From Streptomyces rugosispiralis (GTDB taxonomy: Bacteria; Actinomycetota; Actinomycetes; Streptomycetales; Streptomycetaceae), in contig NZ_JANIAA010000033.1 of assembly GCF_024505145.1 (NCBI RefSeq), positions 1 through 64,000 on the forward strand: a stretch of 64,000 bases of DNA, given 5' to 3'. The notes below the pieces were generated by a model. It was not told where the DNA came from, did no database searches, and saw nothing but the letters and a program-made list of their open reading frames with translations. A program made the position numbers and the translations under genes. Positions 24,791 through 33,918 of the stretch are shown here, in pieces (positions within the stretch are counted from its first letter, which is position 1; each line of letters starts with the position of its first letter).

Positions 24791-26752
24791 TCAGTCGCGC
24801 ACCGGCTCGGCCGTCGGCCGGGTCACATCGGCGCCCTGGGAGCCCGCGTCCGCGGACTCGTGTCCGTAACGGCCGCCGATCCTGGAGACCAGCCCGGTGA
24901 CCTGCCGTGCGATGTCCGGCGCGGTCAGCCCGATCTCCGCCATGACCTCCTTACGGGAGGCATGGTCGAGGAAGCGGGGCGGGATGCCGAAGTCGCGCAC
25001 CGGCATGTCGACGCCCGAGTCGCGCAGCGCCTGGGCGATGGCGGAGCCCACACCGCCGACCCGGCTGTTGTCCTCGACGGTGACGACGACGCGGTGCCGC
25101 TCGGCGAGGGCCGGCAGCTCCTCGTCGACCGGCTTGACCCAGCGGGGGTCGACCACCGTGGCGGAAATGCCCTGTTTGTCGAGAAGGTCGGCGACCTCCA
25201 GGCACATCGGGGCCAGCGCGCCCACCGAGACCAGCAGCACATCGGGCCGCTCACGGTCGGCCGCCGCGGGCTCCCGCAGTACGTCCATGCCGCCGATCCG
25301 GCCGACGGCCGCGACCGCCGGGCCCACCGCGCCCTTGGAGTAGCGCACCACGGTCGGCGCGTCCTCCACCGCCACGGCCTCGCGCAGTTGGGCGCGGACC
25401 TGGTCGGCGTCGCGCGGGGCGGCGATCCGCAGACCGGGGACGACCTGGAGAAGCGACATGTCCCACATGCCGTTGTGGGAGGCCCCGTCGGTGCCGGTGA
25501 TACCCGCGCGGTCCAGGACGAAGGTGACGCCGCACTTGTGCAGCGCCACATCCATCAGGACCTGGTCGAAGGCGCGGTTGAGGAAGGTGGCGTAGACCGC
25601 GAAGACCGGGTGGACGCCGCCGGTGGCCAGGCCGGCCGCCGAGACGGCCGCGTGCTGCTCGGCGATGCCCACGTCGTAGACCCGGTCCGGGAAGCGCTTG
25701 GCGAACTCGGTGAGCCCCACCGGGTGCAGCATGGCCGCGGTGATCGCGACGATGTCCTCACGCTCCTCGCCGAGCTTGACCATCTCCTCGCCGAAGACCG
25801 AGGTCCAGTCGGCGCCGGAGGCCGAGATCGGCAGCCCGGTGTCCGGGTGGATCTTGCCGACGGCGTGGAAGCGGTCCGCCTCGTCCTGGAGGGCGGGCTG
25901 GTAGCCGCGGCCCTTCTCGGTGAGGCAGTGCACGATGACCGGGCCGCCGAAACGCTTCGCCCGCTGCAGCGCCGACTCCAGCGCCTCGAGGTCATGGCCG
26001 TCGATCGGACCGACGTACTTCAGCCCCAGGTCCTCGAACATGCCCTGCGGGGTGATGAAGTCCTTCAGCCCCTTCTTGGCCCCGTGCAGCGTCTCGTACA
26101 GCGGCCTGCCGACGACCGGGGTGCGCTCCAGCAGGTCCTTGCCGCGGGCCAGGAAGCGCTCGTAGCCGTCGGTGGTGCGCAGAGTGGCGAGGTGGTTGGC
26201 CAGGCCGCCGATGGTCGGGCCGTAGGAGCGCTCGTTGTCGTTGACGACGATGACCAGCGGGCGGTTCTTGGCGGCGGCGATGTTGTTGAGCGCCTCCCAG
26301 GCCATACCGCCGGTGAGCGCCCCGTCGCCGATCACGGCGACCACGTGGTCCTGCTTGCCGAGCAGCTCATTGGCCTTGGCGAGGCCCTCGGCCCAGCCGA
26401 GGACGGTCGAGGCGTGGCTGTTCTCGATGACGTCGTGCTCGGACTCGGCGCGCGAGGGATAACCGGACAAACCGCCCTTGCTCTTGAGCTTGGAGAAGTC
26501 CTGGCGGCCGGTGAGCAGCTTGTGGACGTAGGACTGGTGGCCGGTGTCCAGCAGCACCTTGTCCCGGGGCGAGTCGAAGACCCGGTGCAGGGCGATGGTC
26601 AGCTCCACCACGCCGAGATTGGGGCCGAGATGGCCACCGGTCTTGGAGACGGCGTCGACGAGGAAGGAGCGGATCTCCGCAGCCAGCTGGTCCAGCTCCT
26701 CCGGAGTGAGCCGGTCCAGATCGCGCGGTCCCGTGATGCGGGTCAGCAGCAC
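24791..26752 (-). CDS. dxs: 1-deoxy-D-xylulose-5-phosphate synthase
   Basis: 653 aa. It condenses pyruvate and glyceraldehyde-3-P, the first step of the MEP isoprenoid pathway, using thiamine diphosphate. The family features are VGDGALTGGMAWEALNNI with the ThDP/Mg region (VIGDGALTGG...NDNERSY), the HLGPNLGVVELTIALH region with catalytic His, and the transketolase C-terminal domain (VYDVGIAEQHAAVSAAGLA; DRAGITGTDGASHNGMWD). GTG 26752 sits five bases after AAGGAGG. The gene is complete. Streptomyces can carry more than one dxs; no other MEP gene is in the window. Confidence 0.96.
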   Translation of the reverse strand: MLLTRITGPRDLDRLTPEELDQLAAEIRSFLVDAVSKTGGHLGPNLGVVELTIALHRVFDSPRDKVLLDTGHQSYVHKLLTGRQDFSKLKSKGGLSGYPSRAESEHDVIENSHASTVLGWAEGLAKANELLGKQDHVVAVIGDGALTGGMAWEALNNIAAAKNRPLVIVVNDNERSYGPTIGGLANHLATLRTTDGYERFLARGKDLLERTPVVGRPLYETLHGAKKGLKDFITPQGMFEDLGLKYVGPIDGHDLEALESALQRAKRFGGPVIVHCLTEKGRGYQPALQDEADRFHAVGKIHPDTGLPISASGADWTSVFGEEMVKLGEEREDIVAITAAMLHPVGLTEFAKRFPDRVYDVGIAEQHAAVSAAGLATGGVHPVFAVYATFLNRAFDQVLMDVALHKCGVTFVLDRAGITGTDGASHNGMWDMSLLQVVPGLRIAAPRDADQVRAQLREAVAVEDAPTVVRYSKGAVGPAVAAVGRIGGMDVLREPAAADRERPDVLLVSVGALAPMCLEVADLLDKQGISATVVDPRWVKPVDEELPALAERHRVVVTVEDNSRVGGVGSAIAQALRDSGVDMPVRDFGIPPRFLDHASRKEVMAEIGLTAPDIARQVTGLVSRIGGRYGHESADAGSQGADVTRPTAEPVRD

Positions 26753-26873
26753 CCGTGCCTCCTTGCTTCGAGCGTCTCCATGGAGCTTGCCGTCCGCCTG
26801 AGTCTAATGTTCCGCCCTCCGGCGCAGACCTCCCCCCATGCGATCTCCGTCACGCGTGTTCTTTTCAGACAGT

Positions 26874-26904
26874 TGCCCGGTGCCTTCCACGAAGGCACCG
26901 GGCA
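26874..26904 (-). terminator. Terminator of the xylFGH operon
   Basis: A perfect 14-bp stem (TGCCCGGTGCCTTC / GAAGGCACCGGGCA) with a CAC loop lies 30 bases after the xylH stop. Confidence 0.75.
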
Positions 26905-26933
26905 GCCGGGTTGAGCGGGTACGGCGTCGGGGG

Positions 26934-28250
26934 TCAGCCGCGGCCCGCGGACCGCTGTGTCCTGCGCGACACCGAGTCGATGACGACGGCGGCCAGCAGC
27001 ACCCCACCGGTGATCATGTACTGGACGGAGTTCGCGACGCCCAGCAGGTTCATCCCGGACGAGATCGAGCCGATGACCAGCATGCCGAGCAGCGCCGACC
27101 AGACCGAGCCCCGGCCACCGAACAGGCTGGTGCCGCCGATGACCGCGGCCGCGATGGCCTCCATCAGCAGGTTGCCGGTACCGGCCTGCTGGCTGGCGGA
27201 GCCGATCCGGGAGGCGATCATGATGCCGCCGAAGGCGGCCATCAGCCCGGCCAGCGAGTAGACCGAGATCCGGATGGCGACGACGTTGATGCCCGCGCGG
27301 CGGGCGGCCTCGACGCTGCCGCCCAGGGCGATCACCTTGCGCCCGTAGGAGGTGCGGCGGACCACGAAGTCCAGGATCACCAGGACCGCCACGAAGATCA
27401 CCAGGGCGAGCGGCAGACCCTTGTACTCGTTGAGCCGCCAGGCCGCGGCGTAGACGATCACCGCGAGCACGCCCGTACGGACCAGGATCTCGCTCAGCGG
27501 CCGCGAGGGTATGCCGACCGCCTTACGGCGCCTGCTGTCCAGGAACTGGGCGAGGAAGAAGCCCGCCGTCGCCACCGTGGCCGCCCCGTACGCGGCGATG
27601 AGCTGGCTGAAGTAGTGCGCGGTGAGATCGCGCACGAAGCTGTCGTCCGCGATGCTGATGGTGCCGGTGGTGCCGAGCACCTGGAGCATCAGACCGTTCC
27701 AGGCCAGCAGACCGGCCAGGGTCACCACGAACGCCGGGACGCCGATCTTGGCGAAGAAGAACCCGTGCACCGCGCCCAGGGCCGCGCCGCTGGCGAGCGC
27801 CGCGATCACCGCGATCCCCTCGGGCACCCCGTGGTTGACGTTGAGCACCGCCAGGGTCGCCGCGGCCAGACCGCTGACCGAGCCGACGGACAGGTCGATC
27901 TCACCGAGCAGCAGCACGAAGACGATCCCGACCGAGATCATGCCGGTGCCGCCGAGCAGGATCGAGAGGTCGGAGAGGTTCTTGGGCGAGAGGAAGGCGC
28001 TGTCCTTCGCCTGGAAGACCGCCCAGATGATGGCGATGCCGACGATGACCGGGACCACGCCCAGATCACCGCTGCGCATCTTGCGGCCGAACTCCGTCAG
28101 ATAGCCCTTGAAGCCCTCCTGACGGACCAGCAGCCGGGGGTCGACGACGGTGACCGCGTCCTTGGCGACGGGGTTGGCGTCGGCCGGGCCGCTCGCCTTG
28201 TTGGCGCCGTTGGACGGGCCGCCGTTGGTCTTGTCGACGTTCGTGGTCAC
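26934..28250 (-). CDS. xylH: Sugar ABC transporter permease (XylH-like)
   Basis: 438 aa, large for the family owing to a polar 45-residue N-terminal extension and an inserted transmembrane section in the middle, as in xylose permeases. The BPD_transp_2 features are present: LLGEIDLSVGSVSGLAAATLAVL near the N-terminus and AAVIGGTSLFGGRGSVWSALLGMLVIG near the end. The GTG start overlaps the xylG stop (GTGA). It forms a CUT2-type importer with XylG and XylF. The assignment to xylose rests on gene order next to rok7B7, recalled from S. coelicolor, not on residues. Confidence 0.88.
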   Translation of the reverse strand: MTTNVDKTNGGPSNGANKASGPADANPVAKDAVTVVDPRLLVRQEGFKGYLTEFGRKMRSGDLGVVPVIVGIAIIWAVFQAKDSAFLSPKNLSDLSILLGGTGMISVGIVFVLLLGEIDLSVGSVSGLAAATLAVLNVNHGVPEGIAVIAALASGAALGAVHGFFFAKIGVPAFVVTLAGLLAWNGLMLQVLGTTGTISIADDSFVRDLTAHYFSQLIAAYGAATVATAGFFLAQFLDSRRRKAVGIPSRPLSEILVRTGVLAVIVYAAAWRLNEYKGLPLALVIFVAVLVILDFVVRRTSYGRKVIALGGSVEAARRAGINVVAIRISVYSLAGLMAAFGGIMIASRIGSASQQAGTGNLLMEAIAAAVIGGTSLFGGRGSVWSALLGMLVIGSISSGMNLLGVANSVQYMITGGVLLAAVVIDSVSRRTQRSAGRG

Positions 28251-29035
28251 TTCGCGACCTCCCCGCTACGCGCCTTGCGGCGGGTCACGGCGTTGTCCGT
28301 GGCGCCGGTGATGGCGGAAATGATCTCTTCCTGAGAGGTGGTCTTCACATCGAAGATGCCGTTGTTGCGGCCCAGCCGCAGCACCGCGACCCGGTCCGCG
28401 ACGGCCTTCACATCGGCCATGTTGTGGCTGATGAGGATGACGGCGAGGCCGCGGTCGCGCAGCCGCTCGACCAGGTCCAGGACCTGCGCGGTCTGCTCGA
28501 CGCCGAGGGCGGCGGTCGGCTCGTCCAGGATCACCAGCTTGGGCTCGCCGAGCATCGAACGGGCGATGGCGACGGTCTGCCGCTGGCCACCCGAGAGCGA
28601 GGCGATCGGGATCCGCACACTGGGGATGCGGATCGACAGGGTCTGCAGCAACTCACGGGAGCGCCGCTCCATTTCGACCTCGTCGAGCACCCCGGCGCGC
28701 AGGATCTCGCGGCCGAGGAAGAGGTTGCCGACGACGTCGATGTTGTCGCAGAGTGCGAGGTCCTGGTAGACGGTCGCGATGCCCAGCTCCTGGGCGTCGT
28801 GCGGCCGGGTGACCTGGACGGGCTTGCCCTGCCACTCGATGACGCCTTCGTCGGCGGGGCCGACTCCGGCAATGCTTTTGACGAGGGTCGACTTGCCTGC
28901 GCCGTTGTCGCCCACCAGGGCGACGACTTCACCGGCGTGGACCTCCAGATGGATGTCGGTGAGCGCCTGGACGGCGCCGAACCGCTTGGAGATCCCGCGC
29001 AACGCCAACACGGGTCCGTTCGGCACGATGGCCAT
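28247..29035 (-). CDS. xylG: Sugar ABC transporter ATP-binding protein (XylG-like)
   Basis: 262 aa with a single nucleotide-binding domain: Walker A GDNGAGKSTLVK, Q-loop in TVYQDLALC, signature LSGGQRQTVAIARSM, Walker B LVILDEPTAALG and switch ISHN. One domain rather than the two of RbsA/XylG of enterics is common in this actinobacterial group. Start: ATG 29035 or GTG 29026; CGGAG lies directly before the ATG and nine bases before the GTG, so the GTG may be used. Two strong hairpins separate it from xylF upstream. Confidence 0.9.
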   Translation of the reverse strand: MAIVPNGPVLALRGISKRFGAVQALTDIHLEVHAGEVVALVGDNGAGKSTLVKSIAGVGPADEGVIEWQGKPVQVTRPHDAQELGIATVYQDLALCDNIDVVGNLFLGREILRAGVLDEVEMERRSRELLQTLSIRIPSVRIPIASLSGGQRQTVAIARSMLGEPKLVILDEPTAALGVEQTAQVLDLVERLRDRGLAVILISHNMADVKAVADRVAVLRLGRNNGIFDVKTTSQEEIISAITGATDNAVTRRKARSGEVAK

Positions 29036-29071
29036 CTCCGTTCCGGGCAGGGTGGTCCCTGCTGTGTGACG

Positions 29072-29144
29072 GAGGGGAGAGTGTGCTCTCCCCTCGGTTG
29101 GGGGGTGAGTCAGGGATGCGGGCCGTCCGTGGTACGGACGGCCC
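29072..29144 (-). terminator. Two tandem hairpins between xylF and xylG
   Basis: GAGGGGAGAG/CTCTCCCCTC (29072-29095, perfect 10 bp, TGTG loop) and GGGCCGTCCGT/ACGGACGGCCC (29120-29144, perfect 11 bp, GGT loop). Both are in the 137-base gap. They could terminate part of the transcripts or protect the xylF 3' end, giving excess binding protein. Confidence 0.7.
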
Positions 29145-29172
29145 TGCTCCGCGATGTGCCGGAGACCGGCCG

Positions 29173-30273
29173 TTACTTCAGACCGGCCGCCGCGCACGCC
29201 GCCTTGACCTTGCCGGCGCAGATCTGGTCGATCTTGTAGATGCCGTCCTTGATGACGGTGTCCTTGATGTTCTCCTTGGTCAGCGAGACCGGGGTGATCA
29301 GCGTCGCCGGGATGTCCTTGGTGGTCGGGCTGTCGACCGTGTTGGACTCGTTGACCTTCTCACCGCGGCCGAGCGCGACGGCCATGTCCGCGGCGGCGGT
29401 GGCCTCGTCCAGGTAGGACTTGTAGACGCTCATGTACTGCTCACCGGTGACGACCCGGCGGACACCCTCGAGTTCGGCGTCCTGCCCGGTGACCGGGGGC
29501 AGCGGGTTGAAGCCGCCGCTCTTGAGCGCGGTGATCGCGCCGCCGGCCATGCTGTCGTTGGCCGAGTAGACGCCGACGATGTTGCTCTTGCCGAGCGAGG
29601 AGATGGCACCCGTCATGGCCTCGTTGGCCTTGTCCGCCAGCCAGCGGTCGATGTCGTAGGACTTGCCGATGTCCACCTTGCCCTTGAGGACGGACATCGC
29701 GCCCTTCTTGAACATGGCGGCGTTGGGGTCGGCCTCCCAGCCGTTGAGCATGACGACCTTGCCGCTCTTGGCCTTGTTGCCCAGCGCCTTGAGCAGGGCT
29801 TGGCCCTGGACCTTGCCGACCGTCTCGTTGTCGAACGAGGTGTACGCGGAGACCGGGCCCTCGGCGAGCCGGTCGTAGGCGATGACCGGGATACCGTCCT
29901 CGTCGGCCTTCTTGACCGAGCTGGCGATGGACTTGGAGTCCACCGAGTCAAGGATGATCGCGTCGACCTTCTTGGTGATCATCGAGTCGACCTGCTGCTG
30001 CTGGACCGAGGGGTCCGACTTGGCGTTGACGTAGAGGACCTTGCAATCGGCACAGAGCGCCTTGATCTTCTTGGTGACGAAGGGCCGGTCGAAGTTCTCG
30101 TATCTGGCCGTCTGGTCCTCGGGCAGCAGTAGGCCGATCGTGAGCGGACCAGTCTTCTTCTTGTCGTCCTTCTTGTTGCTGTCGGCTTCCTTCGCCGAGC
30201 CACAGGCGGCGAGGGCTACCGTCATCGACACGACAGAAGCGGCAAGAGCGACGCGACGCATCGTTGCGTTCAT
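29173..30273 (-). CDS. xylF: Sugar ABC transporter substrate-binding lipoprotein (XylF-like)
   Basis: 366 aa. A lipoprotein signal peptide ends in LAAC with Cys24 (MNATMRRVALAASVVSMTVA then LAACGS). A Lys-rich linker follows, then a periplasmic-binding-protein type 1 fold (LTIGLLLPEDQTARYENFDRPF; VDAIILDSVDS; VGVYSANDSMAGGAITAL; LPPVTGQDAELEGVRRV), the pattern of xylose/ribose binding proteins. ATG 30273 has GGGAGG 11 bases upstream; a longer frame to 30306 lacks a signal peptide start. First gene of xylFGH. Confidence 0.92.
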   Translation of the reverse strand: MNATMRRVALAASVVSMTVALAACGSAKEADSNKKDDKKKTGPLTIGLLLPEDQTARYENFDRPFVTKKIKALCADCKVLYVNAKSDPSVQQQQVDSMITKKVDAIILDSVDSKSIASSVKKADEDGIPVIAYDRLAEGPVSAYTSFDNETVGKVQGQALLKALGNKAKSGKVVMLNGWEADPNAAMFKKGAMSVLKGKVDIGKSYDIDRWLADKANEAMTGAISSLGKSNIVGVYSANDSMAGGAITALKSGGFNPLPPVTGQDAELEGVRRVVTGEQYMSVYKSYLDEATAAADMAVALGRGEKVNESNTVDSPTTKDIPATLITPVSLTKENIKDTVIKDGIYKIDQICAGKVKAACAAAGLK

Positions 30274-30366
30274 TTGGGGGTGACCTCCCTGACGAGGCCG
30301 CGTCATTGCGGCCGAGGTGGCTGGAAGTCAACTCGGCTGCCCGCATGGCGTCAAGAAGTAAATCCT

Positions 30367-30395
30367 TAACGAGATGGCAACGGTGCCATTCGTTA
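30367..30395. promoter_or_regulatory. Extended inverted-repeat operator upstream of xylF
   Basis: TAACGA-G-ATGGCA-ACGG-TGCCAT-TCGTTA is a two-step dyad with one extra base in the left arm. The core ATGGCAACGGTGCCAT (30374-30389) is perfect. It lies about 95 bases upstream of the xylF start. The neighbouring ROK protein is the obvious candidate ligand. Confidence 0.65.
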
Positions 30396-30490
30396 TCTGA
30401 GTGAACGCAGCCGGACAGGCCGGATAGACGGAGCGTGACCGGACAAAGCCGCTCAGGCACGCCCATGACCCAACTGCCGCCGCCCGGTGG

Positions 30491-31696
30491 TCAGGTGAGG
30501 GCCGGGGTCCCCGCCGAGAGCGCGCCGTCCAGCAGTGTCGAATCGCCCATCTCGCTGAGCACCAGCGCGAGCGCGCCCAGCACCTCGGCCCGGCCGCCGA
30601 GGGCCCCCGGCATCACCGACAGCTGCTGGGCCGCGCTCGGGATCGCGTACCGCGCGACCGACTCCCGGATCGGGCCCAGCACCAGCTCCCCCGCCTCGGC
30701 GAGCTGGCCGCCCAGCACCATCCGGCTCGGGTTGATCAGATTGCAGAGGTTGGCCACCCCGCTGCCGATGTGCCGGCCGACGTCCCCGATCACCCGCCGG
30801 CAGCCCGGGTCGCCCTCGCGGGCGAGCTGCACCATGCGCTCCACGGTGAGGTCCGCCCCATGGCTGGAATGCAGCAGTGGCAGCACATAGCGGGCCGCGG
30901 TGAAGGTCTCCAGACAGCCGCGATTGCCGCAGCGGCACACCGGGCCCGACTCGTCCAGGGTGATGTGGCCGATCTCGCCCGCCGTACCGCCGGGGCCGCG
31001 GTAGATCTTCCCGCTGATCACCAGCCCGGCCCCGACACCGTCGGCCACCTTGATGTACGCGAGGTCACCGACCCCGCGGCCGGAGCCCCAGACCAGCTCG
31101 CCGAGGGCGCCGAGGTTGGCGTCGTTGTCCACGTGCACCGGCACCCCGAGCCGCTGGGCCAGGTCGTCGCGCGGATTGGTGCCCGCCCAGCCCGGCAGGA
31201 TCGCGGTCGAGCCCAGCGTGCCGGTCTCCACGTCGATCGGCGCGGGCACGCCGAGGCCGACGCCGACCACCTTGTCCTGGCTCAGCCCGCTGGCCGTGAT
31301 CAGCCTGCTGACCAGCTGCTCGGCCCGGTCCAGCCCCTGGGAGGAGGAGGCGTCCACATCCAGCGGCTCGGCCTCCTCGGCCAGCACCTGATGGGCGAGG
31401 TTGCCGATGGCGACGCGTAGATGCGTATGGCCGAAATCCACCCCTACGACGATGCCCGCGTCACCGCTGAGCGAGACGCTGCGCGCCCGGCGGCCGCCCG
31501 CCGAGGTGGGCGTGACCTCGACCGTTCCGCCGTCCTTGAGCTCGCGCACGATGTTGGAGACGGTGGCGGCGGACAGCCCGGTGGACCGGGCGATCTCCGC
31601 CTGGGTCAGCGAGCCCGCCATGCGCACCGCACGGACCACCCGCTCGAGATTGGCCCGGTGCAGCGACGACTGCGATCCCGGAGTCTCCACGCCCAT
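30491..31696 (-). CDS. rok7B7: ROK-family transcriptional regulator (Rok7B7-like)
   Basis: 401 aa. The N-terminal wHTH (about 15-75: LERVVRAVRMAGSLTQAEIARSTGLSAATVSNIVRELKDGG) is followed by an ASKHA sugar-kinase-like ROK domain: GVDFGHTHLRVAI phosphate loop, DNDANLGALGE, and the ROK zinc motif CRCGNRGCLE. ATG 31696 has GGGAG four bases upstream; the frame extends to 31801 without a good start. Location between xylFGH and ngcEFG matches SCO6008 (rok7B7), a pleiotropic regulator of carbon use and antibiotic production; that equivalence is from memory. Confidence 0.9.
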   Translation of the reverse strand: MGVETPGSQSSLHRANLERVVRAVRMAGSLTQAEIARSTGLSAATVSNIVRELKDGGTVEVTPTSAGGRRARSVSLSGDAGIVVGVDFGHTHLRVAIGNLAHQVLAEEAEPLDVDASSSQGLDRAEQLVSRLITASGLSQDKVVGVGLGVPAPIDVETGTLGSTAILPGWAGTNPRDDLAQRLGVPVHVDNDANLGALGELVWGSGRGVGDLAYIKVADGVGAGLVISGKIYRGPGGTAGEIGHITLDESGPVCRCGNRGCLETFTAARYVLPLLHSSHGADLTVERMVQLAREGDPGCRRVIGDVGRHIGSGVANLCNLINPSRMVLGGQLAEAGELVLGPIRESVARYAIPSAAQQLSVMPGALGGRAEVLGALALVLSEMGDSTLLDGALSAGTPALT

Positions 31697-31869
31697 CCAC
31701 TCCCGCCTTCGCGGGCGGCACGACGGCCGCTCCGCCGACCGGACCGCAGCAATGAGGCCCGGCTGTGTCTCCAACATGTGAACTCTAAGCTGAGCCGCCA
31801 CGGTTGTCCCACGTCAAGTCCCCGACCGCCCCGGGACCGCTCGCGGTACCCTTCGCCGCCCACAGCGGA

Positions 31870-31910
31870 GCGGCCCCGTCCTTTCCGCGGAACGGAAAGG
31901 ACGGGGCCGC
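31870..31910. terminator. Bidirectional hairpin between rok7B7 promoter region and ngcG
   Basis: A perfect 18-bp stem (GCGGCCCCGTCCTTTCCG and complement) with loop CGGAA lies 24 bases after the ngcG stop. On the minus strand AGCGCTTTTC precedes the stem. Confidence 0.8.
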
Positions 31911-31933
31911 GAAAAGCGCTCCGGCGGGATCCC

Positions 31934-32881
31934 CTATTTGAGCGCGCCCGCGGTCAGGCCCGTCTGGACCTGCCGCTGGAAGACGATATAGGCGGCGAGC
32001 ACGGGAAGCATCGCCAGCACCAGCCCGGCGAAAAGCGCCGACCAGTCGCCCTTGTACTGCTGGCTGGCCGCGAGCTGCACAAGACCCTGGGTGAGCACCC
32101 GCTTGTCCTCATCGGTGTTGAGCACCGTGGGCAGCATGTACTGATTCCACTGCCCGAGGAAGTTGAAGATCCCCACGCTGATCAGTCCCGGCTTCGCCAT
32201 CGGCAGCATGACCTGGAAGAACGTCCGAGTATGGGATGCCCCGTCGATCAGGGCCGCCTCCGCGACCGAGGACGGCAGCGTCTTGAAGAACGAGGTGAGG
32301 AAGAAGACCGTGAACGGCAGCGAATAGGCGATATAGACCAGAATGAGCCCATGAAAGGTGTTGAGCAGGCTCATGTTCTTCATCACGAAGAACAGCGGCA
32401 CCAGCGCCAGGATGATCGGAAAACTCATCCCGCCGACGAACATGAAATAGATGAGCCGCTTTCCCGGGAATTCAAAGCGGGCCAGGATGTACGCCGCCAT
32501 CGAGCCCAGCAGCATCGTCCCGATCAGCGAGCAGCCCACCACCAGGATCGTATTCAGGAAGAAGTCGCCGATGTTCGACTTGCTCCAGGCCCTGGTCCAG
32601 TTGTCGAAGTGGAGCGCCGAGGGCAGCCCCCAGGGCGAGGTGAAGATCTGCTTGTCGGTCTTGAGGGAGCTCATCACCGCCCACAGCAGCGGCAGCGTGA
32701 CCAGGAGTCCCCAGACCACCAGGATGCCGTGCGAGAAGACGTTGAGGACCTTGCCCTCGCTGCCGATCCGGCCCTCCGGGGTGAGGCCCGGCGGCGGCTG
32801 CTTGGCGACGGGCCCGGTGGCCGGTGCCTCGTCCTCCTTGGTGACGCCCGGGAGCTCCGAGGGCTCTGCGTGCGAGGTCAC
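31934..32881 (-). CDS. ngcG: ABC sugar permease (NgcG-like, CUT1/MalG type)
   Basis: 315 aa with a 45-residue polar N-terminal extension and six transmembrane segments. The ATPase-coupling EAA loop is EAALIDGASHTRTFFQVMLPMAKPGL. It is last in ngcE-ngcF-ngcG, which in Streptomyces imports N-acetylglucosamine and chitobiose; no ATPase is in the operon, as expected because MsiK serves several CUT1 systems. It starts 61 bases after the ngcF stop. Confidence 0.9.
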   Translation of the reverse strand: MTSHAEPSELPGVTKEDEAPATGPVAKQPPPGLTPEGRIGSEGKVLNVFSHGILVVWGLLVTLPLLWAVMSSLKTDKQIFTSPWGLPSALHFDNWTRAWSKSNIGDFFLNTILVVGCSLIGTMLLGSMAAYILARFEFPGKRLIYFMFVGGMSFPIILALVPLFFVMKNMSLLNTFHGLILVYIAYSLPFTVFFLTSFFKTLPSSVAEAALIDGASHTRTFFQVMLPMAKPGLISVGIFNFLGQWNQYMLPTVLNTDEDKRVLTQGLVQLAASQQYKGDWSALFAGLVLAMLPVLAAYIVFQRQVQTGLTAGALK

Positions 32882-32942
32882 TGTGGTACCCCCAGATCGG
32901 CGGTCGGGCGGCGGTGGCCGGGCGCGGTCGGTGTGATCGGCA

Positions 32943-33860
32943 TCAGTACTCCAGCCGTTCGCGCCGGCCGAGCCTGGTCACGATGACCGCGAAGATCAGG
33001 GTGACGATGAGCATCGCGACGCCGATCGTGGTGGCCCGTCCGGCCTGCCCGTCGTGGAAGGTCTTGGTGTAGACGTAGTAGCCCATGACCTGGGTGGAGT
33101 CGGCGGGACCGCCCGGCCCCACGGTCATGATCTGCACCACGGCGAACGCGTCGAGCGCGATGATGCCCATATAGATCCAGCCGGTCTGGACCGTGTCCCA
33201 CAGCAGCGGCAGGGTGATCTTGAAGAAGGTCTTGACCCGGTTGGCCCCGTCGAGCAGCGCCGCCTCGTAGAAGTCCCTCGGGATGGAGCTCATCCCGGCG
33301 GAGAAGAGAACGACGTAGAACCCGACGTTGCTCCAGACCATCACCGCCATCAGGCACCACAGCGCCAGCTTCGGATCGGCCAGCCACTCCTGCTGGAGCG
33401 AGTCCAGGCCGACTCCGTCGAGGAAGGAGTTGATCGCGCCGTTGCGCGGGTTGTAGGTGAACTGGAACAGCAGGGCGACGATCGCGATCGACAGCACCTG
33501 CGGGAAGAAATAGATCACCTTGTACAGGCTCGATCCGCGCACCCCGGAGACCGCCGCGTTCTTACGGCCCCGGCCGCCCACATTGAGCATGAAGGCGAAG
33601 AACAGCCCGAGGCCGAGCGTCACCAGCGGCACCACCAGCAGCAGCAGGACATTGTGCCCGACCGCTTTCCAGAAGAGGTCATCGTGCAGCAGCCAGTTGT
33701 AGTTCTTGAACCCGACCATCTGGAAGTCGGAGCTCAGACCCGTCCAGTCCGTGAAGGAGTAGTAGATGGCCTGGACGAACGGCGAGATCACGAAGACCGC
33801 GTAAAGGATCACCGGCAGGGCCAGGAACCCCGCGATGAACCGGTACTTCCCATGCTGCAT
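32943..33860 (-). CDS. ngcF: ABC sugar permease (NgcF-like, CUT1/MalF type)
   Basis: 305 aa from ATG 33860 (MQHGKYRF). It has six transmembrane segments and the EAA loop YEAALLDGANRVKTFFKITLPLLWDTV. A longer frame to 33965 would overlap the ngcE stop region and adds only an Arg/Ser-rich stretch. It lies 58 bases after ngcE and partners NgcG. Confidence 0.9.
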   Translation of the reverse strand: MQHGKYRFIAGFLALPVILYAVFVISPFVQAIYYSFTDWTGLSSDFQMVGFKNYNWLLHDDLFWKAVGHNVLLLLVVPLVTLGLGLFFAFMLNVGGRGRKNAAVSGVRGSSLYKVIYFFPQVLSIAIVALLFQFTYNPRNGAINSFLDGVGLDSLQQEWLADPKLALWCLMAVMVWSNVGFYVVLFSAGMSSIPRDFYEAALLDGANRVKTFFKITLPLLWDTVQTGWIYMGIIALDAFAVVQIMTVGPGGPADSTQVMGYYVYTKTFHDGQAGRATTIGVAMLIVTLIFAVIVTRLGRRERLEY

Positions 33861-33918
33861 TTCTACCGACCTCGGTCTTCCCCTACGGATAATGCCGCCG
33901 GCGACGCGTGGACCCGCA

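Noticed and set aside
23047..24900. A 617-codon open frame antisense to the permease
   Set aside because: Gly/Asp/Arg/His-rich shadow of the permease codons.
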